A stretch of DNA of 64,000 bases, taken from positions 197,083 through 261,082 of the forward strand of contig NW_026708843.1 in the NCBI RefSeq assembly GCF_902713425.1, in the 5' to 3' direction. This DNA comes from Acipenser ruthenus. Its lineage: Eukaryota; Chordata; Actinopteri; Acipenseriformes; Acipenseridae. Of the stretch, positions 8,814 to 21,070 are shown piece after piece (the first letter of the stretch is position 1; each line of letters starts with the position of its first letter). The position numbers and the translations under genes were made by a program. The notes beneath the pieces are model-generated. The model searched no databases. It worked only from the letters and a program-made list of their open reading frames with translations, and was not told the origin of the DNA.

Positions 8814-11800
8814 GTATGTACTGTACCTGTGCTATAGCCCTCTGATAGTACTAAAGAAAATATATTCTCGAAATAGGCGCGCTGTTTGTAATTTTGGCGC
8901 GCAATGACAGCCTCTCCAAACTACTTCAGTTCTGATACTGTGTTGGAACAAAGCGGAGCCCACATCGCGTGTGTTGCGTTGGAAGCTTTGTTTGAAATAT
9001 CTCTGTGTGTTTAAAATGTAATGTGTATTTTTCATTTGGTGATTTTGAATAGATTTTAAACCTGGTGTTCATTTTAACATTAAAAAAATGAATGGACCAT
9101 TTATTACCATTTAATGTGTAATGCATGCTTAACATTTCAAAGGGATTCATTCACACGATTTCTGCAGGACCTTGTACTCGATATACTGCATTACATACAC
9201 TGCATTGTCAATATGAAGTCCCGTTGGTGTTTTAAAATGCTTGAACGCGTTGTTTTCCATGTTATTTTATTAAGGGAACCCCCCGCTCCCGCTCCTGTCT
9301 CTGCTGAGCTCGGAGACGTGCCTTGTGATTTCTGCCCCACCGAGTTAAAGCGCGGAGCGGTCAGGTCGTGTTTGACGTGCCGGGGCTCGTACTGCGAAGC
9401 GCACCTGCAGCCACACTACGAGACCGCGTGGTTGAAGAGGCACGCGCTGGTCCAGCCTCTCAGAGATTTGGAGCAGAAGCTTTGCAAACAGCACCAGAGA
9501 TTGCTGGAGCTTTACTGCAGAACCGATCAGAGCTGTATCTGCATGACGTGTACTCTCAAAGATCACCACACCCACGCTGCTATCCTAGCAGAGGAAGGGA
9601 GAGCGGAGAAACAGGTATGCGTCTGTAAAAAAAAAGCCGAGTTTCTTTCTCAAGTGACAAAATATCTTATTTCGCGGCATCTCACGGTGCAAAAATAGCT
9701 ATTTTCCAAGACATTTCACGATTTAAACATAATATTTATTAAAGCAGAAAAAATAGTCTTGTCACATTCAATCAAAATTGATCATTTTCTCTAGAGTTAT
9801 TATGCAAATAATGCTCCTAAATTTTGAAATCTTATTTGACCAACAGTTAATGTTAAATTGCAAAATATTTCGGTTTTTTTTACACTGTTATATTAGACCA
9901 GCAAAAGAGAGGGCGGAGAAAGAGGTGGGTGCAATGTATGAGTTTGTATTTCTGTGCTGTGTTTGTATTTCTATGCTGTGTTTGTATTTCTATGCTGTGT
10001 TTGTATTTCTGTGCTGTGTTTGTATTTCTGTGCTGTGTTTGTATTTCTGTGCTGTGTTTGTATTTCTGTGCTGTGTTTGTATTTCTGTGCTGTGTTTGTA
10101 TTTCTATGCTGTGTTTGTATTTCTATGTGTGTTTGTATTTCTGTGCTGTGTTTGTATTTCTATGCTGTGTGTGTGTTTGTATTTCTATGCTGTGTTTGTA
10201 TTTCTATGCTGTGTGTGTGTGTGTTTGTATTTATATGCAGTGTTTGTATTTCTATGCTGTGTGTGTGTGTTTGTATTTCTATGCTGTGTTTGTATTTCTA
10301 TGCTGTGTTTGTATTTCTATGCTGTGTTTGTATTTCTGTGCTGTGTGTGTGTTTGTATTTCTGTGCTGTGTTTGTATTTCTGTGCTGTGTTTGTATTTCT
10401 GTGCTGTGTTTGTATTTCTGTGCTGTGTTTGTATTTCTGTGCTGTGTTTGTATTTCTATGCTGTGTTTGTATTTCTATGCTGTGTTTGTATTTCTGTGCT
10501 GTGTGTGTGTGTTTGTATTTCTATGCTGTGTTTGTATTTCTATGCTGTGTTTGTATTTCTATGCTGTGTTTGTATTTCTGTGCTGTGTTTGTATTTCTGT
10601 GCTGTGTTTGTATTTCTGTGCTGTGTTTGTATTTCTATGCTGTGTGTGTGTTTGTATTTCTGTGCTGTGTTTGTATTTCTGTGCTGTGTGTGTGTGTTTG
10701 TATTTCTATGCTGTGTGTGTATTTCTATGCTGTGTGTGTGTTTGTATTTCTATGCTGTGTTTGTATTTCTATGCTGTGTTTGTATTTCTATGCTGTGTTT
10801 GTATTTCTATGCTGTGTTTGTATTTCTATGCTGTGTTTGTATTTCTGTGCTGTGTGTGTGTGTTTGTATTTCTATGCTGTGCTTGTATTTCTGTGCTGTG
10901 TTTGTATTTCTGTGCTGTGTTTGTATTTCTATGCTGTGTTTGTATTTCTATGCTGTGTTTGTATTTCTGTGCTGTGTTTGTATTTCTATGCTGTGTGTGT
11001 GTTTGTATTTCTGTGCTGTGTTTGTATTTCTATGCTGTGTGTGTGTGTTTGTATTTCTATGCTGTGTTTGTATTTCTATGCTGTGTTTGTATTTCTGTGC
11101 TGTGTGTGTGTTTGTATTTCTGTGCTGTGTTTGTATTTCTGTGCTGTGTTTGTATTTCTATGCTGTGTTTGTATTTCTATGCTGTGTTTGTATTTCTATG
11201 CTGTGTTTGTATTTCTATGCTGTGTTTGTATTTCTATGCTGTGTGTGTGTGTTTGTATTTCTATGCTGTGTTTGTATTTCTATGCTGTGTTTGTATTTCT
11301 GTGCTGTGTGTGTGTTTGTATTTCTATGCTGTGTTTGTATTTCTGTGCTGTGTTTGTATTTCTGTGCTGTGTGTGTGTGTTTGTATTTCTGTGCTGTGTT
11401 TGTATTTCTATGCTGTGTTTGTATTTCTATGCTGTGTTTGTATTTCTGTGCTGTGTTTGTATTTCTATGCTGTGTGTGTGTGTTTGTATTTCTGTGCTGT
11501 GTTTGTATTTCTATGCTGTGTTTGTATTTCTATGCTGTGTGTGTGTGTTTGTATTTCTGTGCTGTGTTTGTATTTCTATGCTGTGTTTGTATTTCTATGC
11601 TGTGTGTGTGTGTTTGTATTTCTGTGCTGTGTTTGTATTTCTATGCTGTGTTTGTATTTCTATGCTGTGTTTGTATTTCTATGCTGTGTTTGTATTTCTA
11701 TGCTGTGTGTGTGTTTGTATTTCTGTGCTGTGTTTGTATTTCTATGCTGTGTGTGTGTGTTTGTATTTCTATGCTGTGTTTGTATTTCTATGCTGTGTTT

Positions 11801-13932
11801 GTATTTCTGTGCTGTGTGTGTGTTTGTATTTCTATGCTGTGTTTGTATTTCTGTGCTGTGTGTGTGTGTTTGTATTTCTGTGCTGTGTTTGTATTTCTAT
11901 GCTGTGTTTGTATTTCTATGCTGTGTTTGTATTTCTGTGCTGTGTTTGTATTTCTATGCTGTGTGTGTGTGTTTGTATTTCTGTGCTGTGTTTGTATTTC
12001 TATGCTGTGTTTGTATTTCTATGCTGTGTGTGTGTGTTTGTATTTCTGTGCTGTGTTTGTATTTCTATGCTGTGTTTGTATTTCTATGCTGTGTGTGTGT
12101 GTTTGTATTTCTGTGCTGTGTTTGTATTTCTATGCTGTGTTTGTATTTCTATGCTGTGTTTGTATTTCTATGCTGTGTTTGTATTTCTATGCTGTGTTAG
12201 TATTTCTGTGCTGTGTTTGTATTTCTGTGCTGTGTTTGTATTTCTGTGCTGTGTTTGTATTTCTATGCTGTGTGTGTGTTTGTATTTCTGTGCTGTGTGT
12301 GTGTGTTTGTATTTCTATGCTGTGTTTGTATTTCTATGCTGTGTGTGTGTTTGTATTTCTGTGCTGTGTTTGTATTTCTATGCTGTGTGTGTGTGTTTGT
12401 ATTTCTATGCTGTGTTTGTATTTCTATGCTGTGTTTGTATTTCTATGCTGTGTTTGTATTTCTATGCTGTGTTTGTATTTCTATGCTGTGTTTGTATTTC
12501 TGTGCTGTGTGTGTGTGTTTGTATTTCTATGCTGTGTTTGTATTTCTATGCTGTGTGTGTTTGTATTTCTATGCTGTGTTTGTATTTCTATGCTGTGTTT
12601 GTATTTCTATGCTGTGTTTGTATTTCTATGCTGTGTTTGTATTTCTATGCTGTGTTTGTATTTCTGTGCTGTGTTTGTATTTCTATGCTGTGTTTGTATT
12701 TCTATGCTGTGTTTGTATTTCTATGCTGTGTTTGTATTTCTGTGCTGTGTTTGTATTTCTATGCTGTGTGTGTGTTTGTATTTCTGTGCTGTGTTTGTAT
12801 TTCTGTGCTGTGTGTGTGTGTTTGTATTTCTATGCTGTGTTTGTATTTCTATGCTGTGTGTGTGTGTTTGTATTTCTATGCTGTGTTTGTATTTCTATGC
12901 TGTGTGTGTTTGTATTTCTATGCTGTGTGTGTGTGTTTGTATTTCTGTGCTGTGTTTGTATTTCTATGCTGTGTTTGTATTTCTATGCTGTGTGTGTGTG
13001 TTTGTATTTCTATGCTGTGTTTGTATTTCTATGCTGTGTGTGTGTTTGTATTTCTATGCTGTGTTTGTATTTCTATGCTGTGTTTGTATTTCTGTGCTGT
13101 GTTTGTATTTCTATGCTGTGTTTGTATTTCTATGCTGTGTTTGTATTTCTATGCTGTGTGAGTTTGTATTTCTAATCTGGTATAGCTTCTTAACTAGAAC
13201 GTTGTCCAGAAGGTGCTCCAGATTTTGAGTCAGTCCATTCAATAGGTCCAGTCGCACTGGCATTCTGACAGTACAAATTGAGAACATTGCAATGCATGTG
13301 TTGTTTTATCTATTGCTAATGGATTATGAGATGTTTAACTGCTGGTTATCTCTTGAATATTCATTTGAATGATGTTCTATCCCATCAAACTGCCTTGAAA
13401 TAGATTCACCCCAAACTCAGCAATCCTGCACTTGTGGATCCAGTCAAACTGAACAGATTGAATCACAGACAACGTAACCACTAGAACTTGACTATCTTCA
13501 GTGAACTAAAAACAATATTTTACTGTCAAAGAGCAGCAAGCAGACCATGTTTTTTTACATGAATTATTTCTTAGCAGGCACCCTTATCCAGGGCGACTTA
13601 CAATTGTTACAAGATATCACATTATTTTTACATACAATTACCCATTTTTACAGTTGGTATGAGGCTGTGTGGTCCAGTGGTTAAAGAAAAGGGCTTGTAA
13701 CCAGAAGGTCCCTGGTTCAAATCCCACCCCACCCACTGACTCATTGTGTGACCCTGAGCAAGTCACTTAACCTCCTTGTGCTCCGTCTTTCGGGTGAGAC
13801 GTAATTGTAAGTGACTCTGCAGCTGATGCATAGTTCACACCCACTAGTCTCTGTAAGTCGCCTTAGATAAAGGCGTCTGCTAAATAAACACATAATATTA
13901 ATACATATTTTCTATCTATATTATTATTATTA

Positions 13933-13991
<59 letters not shown>

Positions 13992-16316
13992 CAGTTCACA
14001 TGGCTGTGCTTTGTGTGACAGAACACAAACAAATGAAACTTCAGAAGCACTAAAAAGAAAAGAAATGAATTTTCTGTTTGTTTTTGTCTGTGCAGAAGGA
14101 GTTGGGGAAAAGACAGGCGGAAATAGAAAATCTCATTGAGGAGAGACTGAAAGAGCTGGAGAGACTGAATCAGGCTGTGGAGTCTCTCAAGGTGAGTGCG
14201 AGAACAGTCTAACAAAGACATGGTATTGTCAGGGGAGGCGTGTCACTGATCCCCTCCCTCCTCTAACTAGCTCTCTGCACACAAGGAAAGGGCTGAAAGC
14301 GAGCAGGTCCTGTCTGAGCTGATCCGCTCCATTGAGAGAATCAGGACGGAGGTGGGAGAGCTGATTGGAGCTAAAGAGAAGGCTGCAGTGAGTCGGGCCG
14401 ACGAGCAAAGAGAACAACTGGAGCAGGAGATCCAGGAGCTGAGAAAGAGGAAGGCTGAGATGGAGCAGCTTTCTGAGACAGAGGATCACATCCACTTTCT
14501 GCAGGTCAGACCATGTTTCGATGCAGATGCACTGAATGGGGGTTCAGTATCAGGACTTTTAAACACACTGCTGTTTGTTTTTACAATGGGGTTTATCTAG
14601 CTCAAAGCATGGTCAATGCTTGTGTTCAGTTTGGTCGCTGGTCTTTCTGTAAGATTCTGGGATCTCCCTGATTTTTTCCTGCTCAGCCCAGTGTTGCAGC
14701 CCCTGTGCTGCTTGGCTGACGAATCCTTTTTCCCACACTCCCCCTGTAGAGTTTCCAGTCTGTCTGCGCCCCTCCTGCTACTCAGCAGCTCTTTGATAAC
14801 ATAGACGACTCTTTCTGGACTCTGAGGAAAGCTGTGTCTCGACTCAAAGACCACCTCGAGGGATTCTGGAAGGTGGAGTTGATGAAAGCAACTATAGCAG
14901 GTTGGTGCAAATAATATGTGAGCTGTCAGTACAAAATCACTGGTGCACCAGATGCAATAGTAGGATTCAATAAGATTGAATAATTATAACTCAGGTTATG
15001 CAGAATAGTGCTGGAGATGCTGTGGGACAATAATAATAATTAACAGCAGGGTGCGGTGTTTCACAGTGATTTCTGTTAAGCAGGAACAAACTTCTCTGAG
15101 CTTCAATAAGATTGAAGAGGTGCAAAGGTGCTTTGAGGTTTCATAAGATCTCCAGTTTGGAAAATAATAATTCAAACCAGCAGGGGCGGTGTTTCTAGTA
15201 TTGCACAGGTTTCTGTCATACAGTAATGATCAAAACAACTTAATACTTTTCAAGTGAGATGTTTTCCCAACTTTTGCCAGTAAAACCATAATTTTACTTA
15301 TTTCTATATAATCAATGGTGTCAAAACTTACGGAGGACATTCTTTATTCCTATTGAGGGTTCATTATTATTATTATTTATTTATTTATTAATTAATTAAT
15401 TAGCAGACGTCCTTATCCAGGGCGACTCACAATTGTTACAAGATATCACATTATTTTTACATACAATTATCCATTTATACAGTTGGTTTTTTTACTGGAG
15501 CAATCTAGGTAAAGTACCTTGCTCAAGGGTACAGCAGCAGTGTCTCCCACCTGGGATTGAACCCATGACTCTCCGGTCAAGAGTCCAGAGCCCTAACCTC
15601 TACCCCACACTGCTGCCCCCATTGTTATGTAGTCTGCGCCCCTCATTGTTATGTAGTTCAAAGTTGTCTACTTTCTTTTTCATAGCTCTGGTTTTGTATT
15701 GACACCCGTGGAGTAGGATGTATGTTACTGACATGCTTTATACCCACCGTATCTTCTCTGCTCCACAGTTGACGTGACTCTGGACCCTGATACAGCACAG
15801 CCCGAGCTCATCCTGTCTAAGGATGGAAAACAAGTCAAAGATGGGAATAAACGACAACCTCTCCCTGACAATCCAAAGAGGTTTGATGAGTTTATCTATG
15901 TCCTGGGCAGGGAGGGCTTCACCTCAGGGAGACACTACTGGGAGGTGGAGGTGGGGGACAAGATCAGCTGGGGACTCGGAGTCACCAGAGAGTCTTCTCA
16001 GAGGAAGGGGGGTATCACTGAGAACCCACAGCAGGGATTCTGGACCATTTGGTGGAACGAGGAAAAGAATCGGTTCAGCGCTCTCACCAACCCCCAGATC
16101 CACCTCCCCAGGAGCCAGAAGCTACGGAAGCTGGGGGTGTATCTGGATTATGAGGGAGGGCAGCTCTCCTTTTACAATGTGGAGACCAGATCTCACATCT
16201 ACACTTTCACCGACACCTTCACAGAGAAGCTCTATCCTATCTTTTGTCCTGGTCTTTATTCCTCTGGTAAAAACGCAGCTCCACTGATCATCTGCCCGCA
16301 TACCTACACAGATTAA
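8551..16316 (+). CDS. finTRIM-like E3 ubiquitin ligase TRIM-B
   Basis: Six coding exons join in frame: 8551-8813, 9275-9614, 14096-14191, 14271-14504, 14750-14900 and 15769-16316 (1632 nt, 543 aa plus stop). All junctions have GT/AG borders and compatible phases (2, 0, 0, 0, 1). Domain order is RING (about 13-60), B-box 1 and B-box 2 (about 100-195), coiled coil (about 202-315), linker, PRY-SPRY (about 362-543). This order, the 96/234-nt coiled-coil exons and the length are typical of fish finTRIM proteins, cytosolic RING E3 ligases linked to antiviral defence. The ATG at 8551 follows a 5' flank shared with TRIM-A. Intron 2 is swollen by a 3.2-kb minisatellite. The family call is firm. The exact finTRIM subgroup and target are unknown. 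Confidence 0.9.
9275..9614 (+). CDS. TRIM-B exon 2, B-box 1 and B-box 2
   Basis: 340 nt, acceptor TTAAG| at 9274, donor ACAG|GTATGC. B-box 1 is '[19 protein letters not shown]' with '[10 protein letters not shown]'. B-box 2 runs '[18 protein letters not shown]' then '[12 protein letters not shown]'. All zinc ligands expected for the two boxes are present. This exon is the one missing from TRIM-A. Confidence 0.92.
9941..13172. repeat. 3.2-kb minisatellite in TRIM-B intron 2 (19-bp unit)
   Basis: About 160 tandem copies of TTTGTATTTCTGTGCTGTG. A G/A switch (CTGTGC or CTATGC) and extra GT steps make 21-, 23- and 25-bp variants. The variants recur in blocks, for example an alternating CTGTGC / CTATGC / CTATGC+GTGT pattern near 11480-12130, which indicates higher-order amplification. 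The unit has no stop codon in any plus-strand frame and a length not divisible by three, so all three frames stay open for 2-3 kb. It lies between two intact splice sites and is intronic. Confidence 0.97.
13566..13656 (-). mobile_element. SINE family A, tail fragment
   Basis: Only the tail and part of the body remain. A family B SINE abuts the break at 13660, so the younger insertion may have replaced the rest. Confidence 0.8.
13662..13895 (+). mobile_element. tRNA-derived SINE, family B
   Basis: The head has an A-box-like 'TGGTCCAGTGG' and B box 'GGTTCAAATCC', with tail 'GTAAGTCGCCTTAGATAAAG'. It sits in TRIM-B intron 2, 200 bp before the coiled-coil exon. Confidence 0.9.
13919..13990. repeat. 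(ATT)n microsatellite
   Basis: About 23 ATT units with one TTT interruption, in TRIM-B intron 2. Confidence 0.95.
14096..14900 (+). CDS. TRIM-B coiled-coil and linker exons
   Basis: 14096-14191 (96 nt), 14271-14504 (234 nt) and 14750-14900 (151 nt). Leu/Glu/Lys-rich heptads are followed by the linker '[16 protein letters not shown]'. The exons are nearly identical to the matching ones of TRIM-A. In TRIM proteins the coiled coil drives antiparallel dimerisation. Confidence 0.9.
15401..15617 (-). mobile_element. SINE family A in TRIM-B last intron
   Basis: Full-length minus-strand copy from tail 'TAGCAGACGTCCTTATCC' to head 'CACACTGCTGCC'. It is absent from the same intron of TRIM-A, so it inserted after the gene duplication or was lost there. 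Confidence 0.92.
15769..16316 (+). CDS. TRIM-B last exon, PRY-SPRY (B30.2) domain
   Basis: 548 nt entered in phase 1, TAA at 16314-16316. LDP, WEVEV and LDYE motifs are all present. The loop after 'GFWTIWWN' is the main difference from TRIM-A. A polyadenylation signal AATAAA lies at 16479-16484. Confidence 0.92.
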
Positions 16317-16478
16317 TACAGATTACTAGCACGAGGAACACGATCACTGCCCCACCCTTTTTATTGCATTAAAAAATGTTCCTTCCTTGTTTTTATGCTT
16401 TTATACACACTTCATGTTGTCATCTCCATGTCATGTGAAATGGAAAAAAATATATAACACCGATGTAACAAAACCATG

Positions 16479-16484
16479 AATAAA
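16479..16484 (+). terminator. TRIM-B polyadenylation signal
   Basis: Canonical AATAAA 163 bp after the stop codon. Confidence 0.6.
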
Positions 16485-16837
16485 CTGGAGAATTTAATTC
16501 AAGTGGGTTTTGTGTGTGTGTTATTTTGTCCAACCCCCCCCCCCCCCCCAAAAAAAAAAACCTGCTGGTATTTAAGATTAAAGTCGTAGAAATTAAACTG
16601 GGGATCCATCTGGCTCTGTATAGAATGCATAAGAAGTAAAGCTAAAACTCTGGCTTTCTTCTCCGTTACTTGATTCAAATGATGGATTTATTTCTCACTG
16701 CATCCTGACCCTTGCCTGGTGTTTGAAATCATTTTGAATGACTCTGATTACAGTTTCTCAGTAGTAAGAAATTTCACCCTTCAATAGACAGACCCGGACA
16801 CAAGACTGAAAGTTCAAGGAGCTGATGCGTTATTTTT

Positions 16838-16841
<4 letters not shown>

Positions 16842-16878
<37 letters not shown>
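16842..16878. repeat. (CA)n microsatellite
   Basis: About 18 CA units. Confidence 0.95.
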
Positions 16879-16882
<4 letters not shown>

Positions 16883-17169
16883 AAAACAAACACCTAGCTC
16901 TTACGAGCGCTGACTAAACACAAGCTCTTATTAACTTCATCAGCTTTATTCATAATACACTTTACACGTTTAGGAAATGGAAACGAACACCCCTTATATA
17001 CATTAATCTCATATGGAGAGCTTCTCTGTGCAATTGTATGCTCCCAAAAACTCTTGACATCCCTGCATGTGTAGTTACTTCACTAGCTGTAACCTAGTTG
17101 CAATAGCAGGGAATCCCCAGCAGAGGGCAGACCTGGTGCATGAGTTTTTCCTTATTGGAAACTTCAGAA

Positions 17170-17424
17170 TGGATCTACAGCTCAATAGTGTTGCGTCATC
17201 ACCCTGTGGAATGAACTCCTTCTGCTTCATCAAGTCGAATGGAACCTGCGTTAATAATGTTGACTTATTTCCATATATTTAACGAAAAACTGACAGCAAT
17301 AGAAAAATTTCACCTTTCCGAAATCTAACTAAAATACTATTATTATGGCTTCAGGTATAGACTTTTGCAATATTATTTGGTAGTTTCTTTAATTACATGA
17401 TGTTAAATAAAATATCTAAATTAT

Positions 17425-17480
<56 letters not shown>
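17170..17480 (-). mobile_element. Tc1-like MITE, old partial copy
   Basis: It matches the 59188-59541 element in order: 'AATGAACTCCTTCTGCTTCA', then 'GAAATCTAACTAAAATACTA', then 'CATGATGTTAAATAAAATAT'. An (AT)n run (17428-17476) replaces the right end, so no terminal repeat is left there. Confidence 0.65.
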
Positions 17481-17635
17481 AAACTGCACAACAAAATGCA
17501 AAATGTTTATTTATTGTTATTAATAATAATAATAATAATAATACCATAGCAGTTCTTCGTTTTACACCACATTCAGTAAATGTGTTAGAATATGAATCGA
17601 TAACATTGGAGCCATATTAATCCAGAGAGCATATC

Positions 17636-17790
17636 CAATCAATCAATCAATCAATCAATCTTTATTTTCTATAGCGCCTTTCATAGCGGACCTCCATCAC
17701 AAAGCGCTTTACAAGATGCAGTAACACCAAGAAAATCCATAACTTTAAATACAGAGAAATGCATCATACACGATATAAAAACAATGCATA
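17636..17790 (-). mobile_element. LINE/SINE tail of the 'AGCGCCTTTCATAG' type
   Basis: An (AATC)n run is followed by 'TCTATAGCGCCTTTCATAGC' and 'AAAGCGCTTTACAAGAT'. The same tail occurs at 8020 and 39112. Confidence 0.65.
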
Positions 17791-18022
17791 ATACATTAGA
17801 CAAAGACACGGAGATGTGATCCCTTTTACTGGACGAACGAAGCAATAATACACCAGACGCTTTTCAGACCTCAGAGGTCTCTTCTGCAGTGGGAAAGTAG
17901 GAGAGAGAGAGAGATTGATGTTGATATTCAAAGATGGCATTTTCCACCTGCAGAAGAGACCTCTGAGGTCTGGAAAGCGTGTGATGTATTATCGTTTCGT
18001 TCGTCCGTGTCTTTGTCTAGAA
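17788..18022. mobile_element. Foldback element
   Basis: The left arm (TAGACAAAGACACGGA ... AGACCTCAGAGGTCTCTTCT) is mirrored by the right arm (AGAAGAGACCTCTGAGGTCT ... TCCGTGTCTTTGTCTA). Arms of about 90 bp surround a spacer of about 55 bp. A related diverged copy lies at 46170-46380. Confidence 0.75.
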
Positions 18023-18134
18023 TATTAATTCAAAGTGTATTGTTTTGTTCATGTAATAATGAGTTGCCTGTCTACACATACAGCTAATTGTTTTATACAC
18101 TGTAAAAACCCTGTCAAATGTGTTTTTAATATTA

Positions 18135-18377
18135 AGGAGACTGTGTGGTCCAGTGTTTAAAGAAAAGGGCTTGTAACCAAGCGGTCCCCGGTTCAAATCC
18201 CACCTCAGCCACTGACTCACTGTGTGACCCTGAGCAAGTCACTGAACCTCCTTGTGCTCCGTCTTTTGGGTGAGACGTAGTTGTAAGTGACTCTGCAGCT
18301 GATGCACAGCTCACACACCCTAGTCTCTGTAAGTCGCCTTGGATAAAGGCGTCTGCTAAATAAACACATAATAATAA
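18135..18377 (+). mobile_element. tRNA-derived SINE, family B
   Basis: Complete head, body and 'GTAAGTCGCCTTGGATAAAG' tail. Confidence 0.9.
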
Positions 18378-18469
18378 CCAGAAAAAGATATCGGATTTAA
18401 ATATTCACATGCGACTTTTTCTTCAATCAAACGTGATAATGTGATACTAGGATGATCACGTGTTTAGAG

Positions 18470-18471
<2 letters not shown>

Positions 18472-18525
<54 letters not shown>
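18472..18525. repeat. (TAA)n microsatellite
   Basis: About 18 units. Confidence 0.95.
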
Positions 18526-18526
<1 letters not shown>

Positions 18527-18814
18527 TTAGACCTATTCATCAGCGATATAAAGTAACATTAATCTGTATACGTCCGAACACGCATGTACCCGATGATTTA
18601 AGCCTCTGGAGTTTGGATACAGTAAAACAGCTATGACTGCAATAGCTAAACGATTTAGCTCTCATTTCTCAGGGCCGCATCTGCAATAGCGAGACAAAAC
18701 AGACCGAAGTTGTTTTTTACACCCACGCTGAGTAATTCTGCTATTTCAAGGCTTCACCAACCCCATATCCTGTTTGGTATTCATTTTGGTTGGACTGTAA
18801 CATTTAATTGCCTG

Positions 18815-19161
18815 TATAGCCAGCTCTGGGCAATCGTTTTGCATCACCCTCTATATAGAATGACCTGATTCTGCTTTATAGAGTCCAATGAAAGCTGCTG
18901 AATAATTTTCCCTTGTTAACATATTGAATTCCACACCCTCTATATAAAATTACCTGATTCTGCTTCATAGAGTCCAATGAAAGCTGCTGAATAATGTTCC
19001 CTTGTTAACATATTGAATTCCATGAATATATAAACATGAATATGAGGTTAAATAAAATATATAAATTATGTTCATTATATATATATATATATATATAAAT
19101 ATATAAAATGAGTCTCAATCCTAAAATTCTAGGTGATGCAAAATATTTGGCCACAGCTGTA
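18815..19161 (-). mobile_element. Tc1-like MITE with two internal repeat units
   Basis: The ends are degenerate 'AGCTCTGGGCAATCGTTTTG' and 'CCACAGCTGTA'. The interior holds two copies of the unit containing 'GAAAGCTGCTGAATAAT' and 'GTTAACATATTGAATTCCA', the same unit that is amplified eightfold at 46803-47462. An (AT)n run interrupts the right half. Confidence 0.75.
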
Positions 19162-19683
19162 TTTGCATTTTTTTCAATCGATTATCCCATAATAAGATAG
19201 GAAGTATTGATCCAGAGTTAAGTCTAAGTTTATTATACACACAAAATTATGTTTGCTGTTTTGCTGTTGCAAGTAACTAATGCAGAATACTTAAAAGCCA
19301 TTGACAAGATCAAGTAAACGACATGCAGATAATGCAAGTTTATCGCAGATTCAGAAAACAGCGTTTTCTAAACACCAAACCCTTGCCGAATCTGCGCCCT
19401 AGTCGTTTGTAACTCGTTCTCACTGTAGCATAAGCAATTGAAAACCGTGCATGTATTTTGCATGATGAAAACACATCAGGGATTAAATGCGCACTACAGA
19501 CACCCAGAACTGTATTGCCCCTTAAAACCAAACCATGTGTTTTTTATTAAGCACACGTCATTAACTGCGGTCCTCGTATTTACAGTGCAAACGTTATTAA
19601 AAAATTGACATGGCAAGATTCATTCATTTTTCTATACATAATCGACATCGTGTTTGCTAACCTATAAGAGACTGGCCAATCAG

Positions 19684-19693
19684 CAGAAATATT

Positions 19694-19782
<89 letters not shown>

Positions 19783-19784
19783 TT
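19684..19784. repeat. (ATT)n then (TTTA)n microsatellite
   Basis: Compound simple repeat abutting the tail of the next SINE, as expected of an expanded SINE tail. Confidence 0.93.
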
Positions 19785-19996
19785 TCTTAGCAGACGCCCT
19801 TATCCAGGGCGACCTACAATTGTTAGAAGATATCACATTATTTTTACATACAATTACACAATTTTTTTACACATTATTTTTACATACAATTCCCCATTTA
19901 TACAGTTGGTTTTTTACTGGAGCAATCTAGGTAAAGTACCTTGCTCAAGGGTACAGCAGCAGTGTCCAACAGATGGGATTGAACCCACGAACCTCC
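19784..19996 (-). mobile_element. SINE family A, head truncated
   Basis: Tail and body are intact. It stops within the B-box part of the tRNA-like head. Confidence 0.88.
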
Positions 19997-20452
19997 TTAC
20001 AATAATGTCATTTCGATATTTCGTCATTGATAGCTGGGACAAATTCAGAGCAAATCTATCGCCGGATTTGTAAAGCTATATTCTGACTGGGGAGCATTTG
20101 TGATGGAAAACGTGATAATTTGTTAAACTAATGAAAACACGGGTCTGGCGTTCTGTGGGAGTCTGGTTCCTCGAAGCGAAAAGTTGCGTGTGTTATGACA
20201 TCATAATGGCGCACTTAAATATCCCTGATTTGAGATCGAATGATTTATCAAGCGTCTCATCTCTGGAACGCCTTCTCTTCGAGCATAAAAAAGAGCCTCT
20301 TCAAAATACATTTTTTTTGTATGTATTTATTTTAAATTATTTCAGAAATAAATATGTATTTTAAATCTGATCAGGTTTACAGATCTGCTGACTGTGAGCA
20401 AGATCACACACAGTAACTTAGAATATTATTTTTATTTTTATTTTGGTACCAC

Positions 20453-20455
<3 letters not shown>

Positions 20456-20507
<52 letters not shown>

Positions 20508-20512
20508 TATTA
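20456..20512. repeat. (ATT)n microsatellite
   Basis: About 18 units. A second TAA tract lies at 20590-20630. Confidence 0.93.
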
Positions 20513-20591
20513 TTTAACTGCGGTCCTGCACGTTGGAATGATTTGTCAAATTTTGCCGTTGACTTTTACGTTATTTATTTCCGCTGATATT

Positions 20592-20629
<38 letters not shown>

Positions 20630-20639
20630 ATTTACTACA

Positions 20640-20841
20640 GTTTAATCTGTAGTATTTTGTATTTATCATATCCTGATGTAACCATCACTATTATCTGCTG
20701 TATTATTGAATTGTGGTTTGTCACACTTGAACAAAAGTTATTGTATTTCTTGCTCTTATTGTATTACTTGTATTGTAACACTTGAAATGTATTTGCTTAC
20801 GATTGTAAGTCGCCCTGGATAAGGGCGTCTGCTAAGAAATA

Positions 20842-20895
<54 letters not shown>
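20640..20895 (+). mobile_element. L2-like LINE 3' tail
   Basis: AT-rich sequence with 'TATCCTGATGTAAC' and 'CTTGAAATGTATTTGCTTAC' runs into 'GTAAGTCGCCCTGGATAAGG', the same last 50 bases as SINE family A. No SINE head is present. It is best read as the 3' end of the LINE that supplied the SINE tail. Confidence 0.75.
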
Positions 20896-20896
<1 letters not shown>

Positions 20897-20899
20897 GAT

Positions 20900-21070
20900 T
20901 AACATAATGTACATATTTTATTTAACATCATGTAAATCAAAGAAACTACAAAAATGATATCGCAAAAAAAAAAGTCTATACCGGAAGCCATAAAGTAACA
21001 TTTCATGCTAGATTTCAGAAATGACGCATTTTTCCATTGGTCAGTTTTTCTGTTAAGTTCATGTTAAAAC
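20900..21070 (+). mobile_element. Tc1-like MITE fragment
   Basis: Shares 'AAATGATATCGC', 'AGTCTATACCGGAAGCCATA' and 'GATTTCAGAAATG' with the complete copy at 54313-54662. The right part is missing. Confidence 0.6.

Noticed and set aside
9901-9935. A second copy of the B-box exon end ('GAGGGCGGAGAAAGAGGTGGG')
   Set aside because: It resembles 9597-9618 over about 20 bases only and is not backed by an upstream exon. It could be a chance or tiny duplication.
9778-13228. Very long open frames (up to 1,127 codons) on the plus strand
   Set aside because: They are the 19-bp minisatellite read in three frames. They lie inside an intron with good splice sites on either side, and all frames give the same low-complexity peptide.
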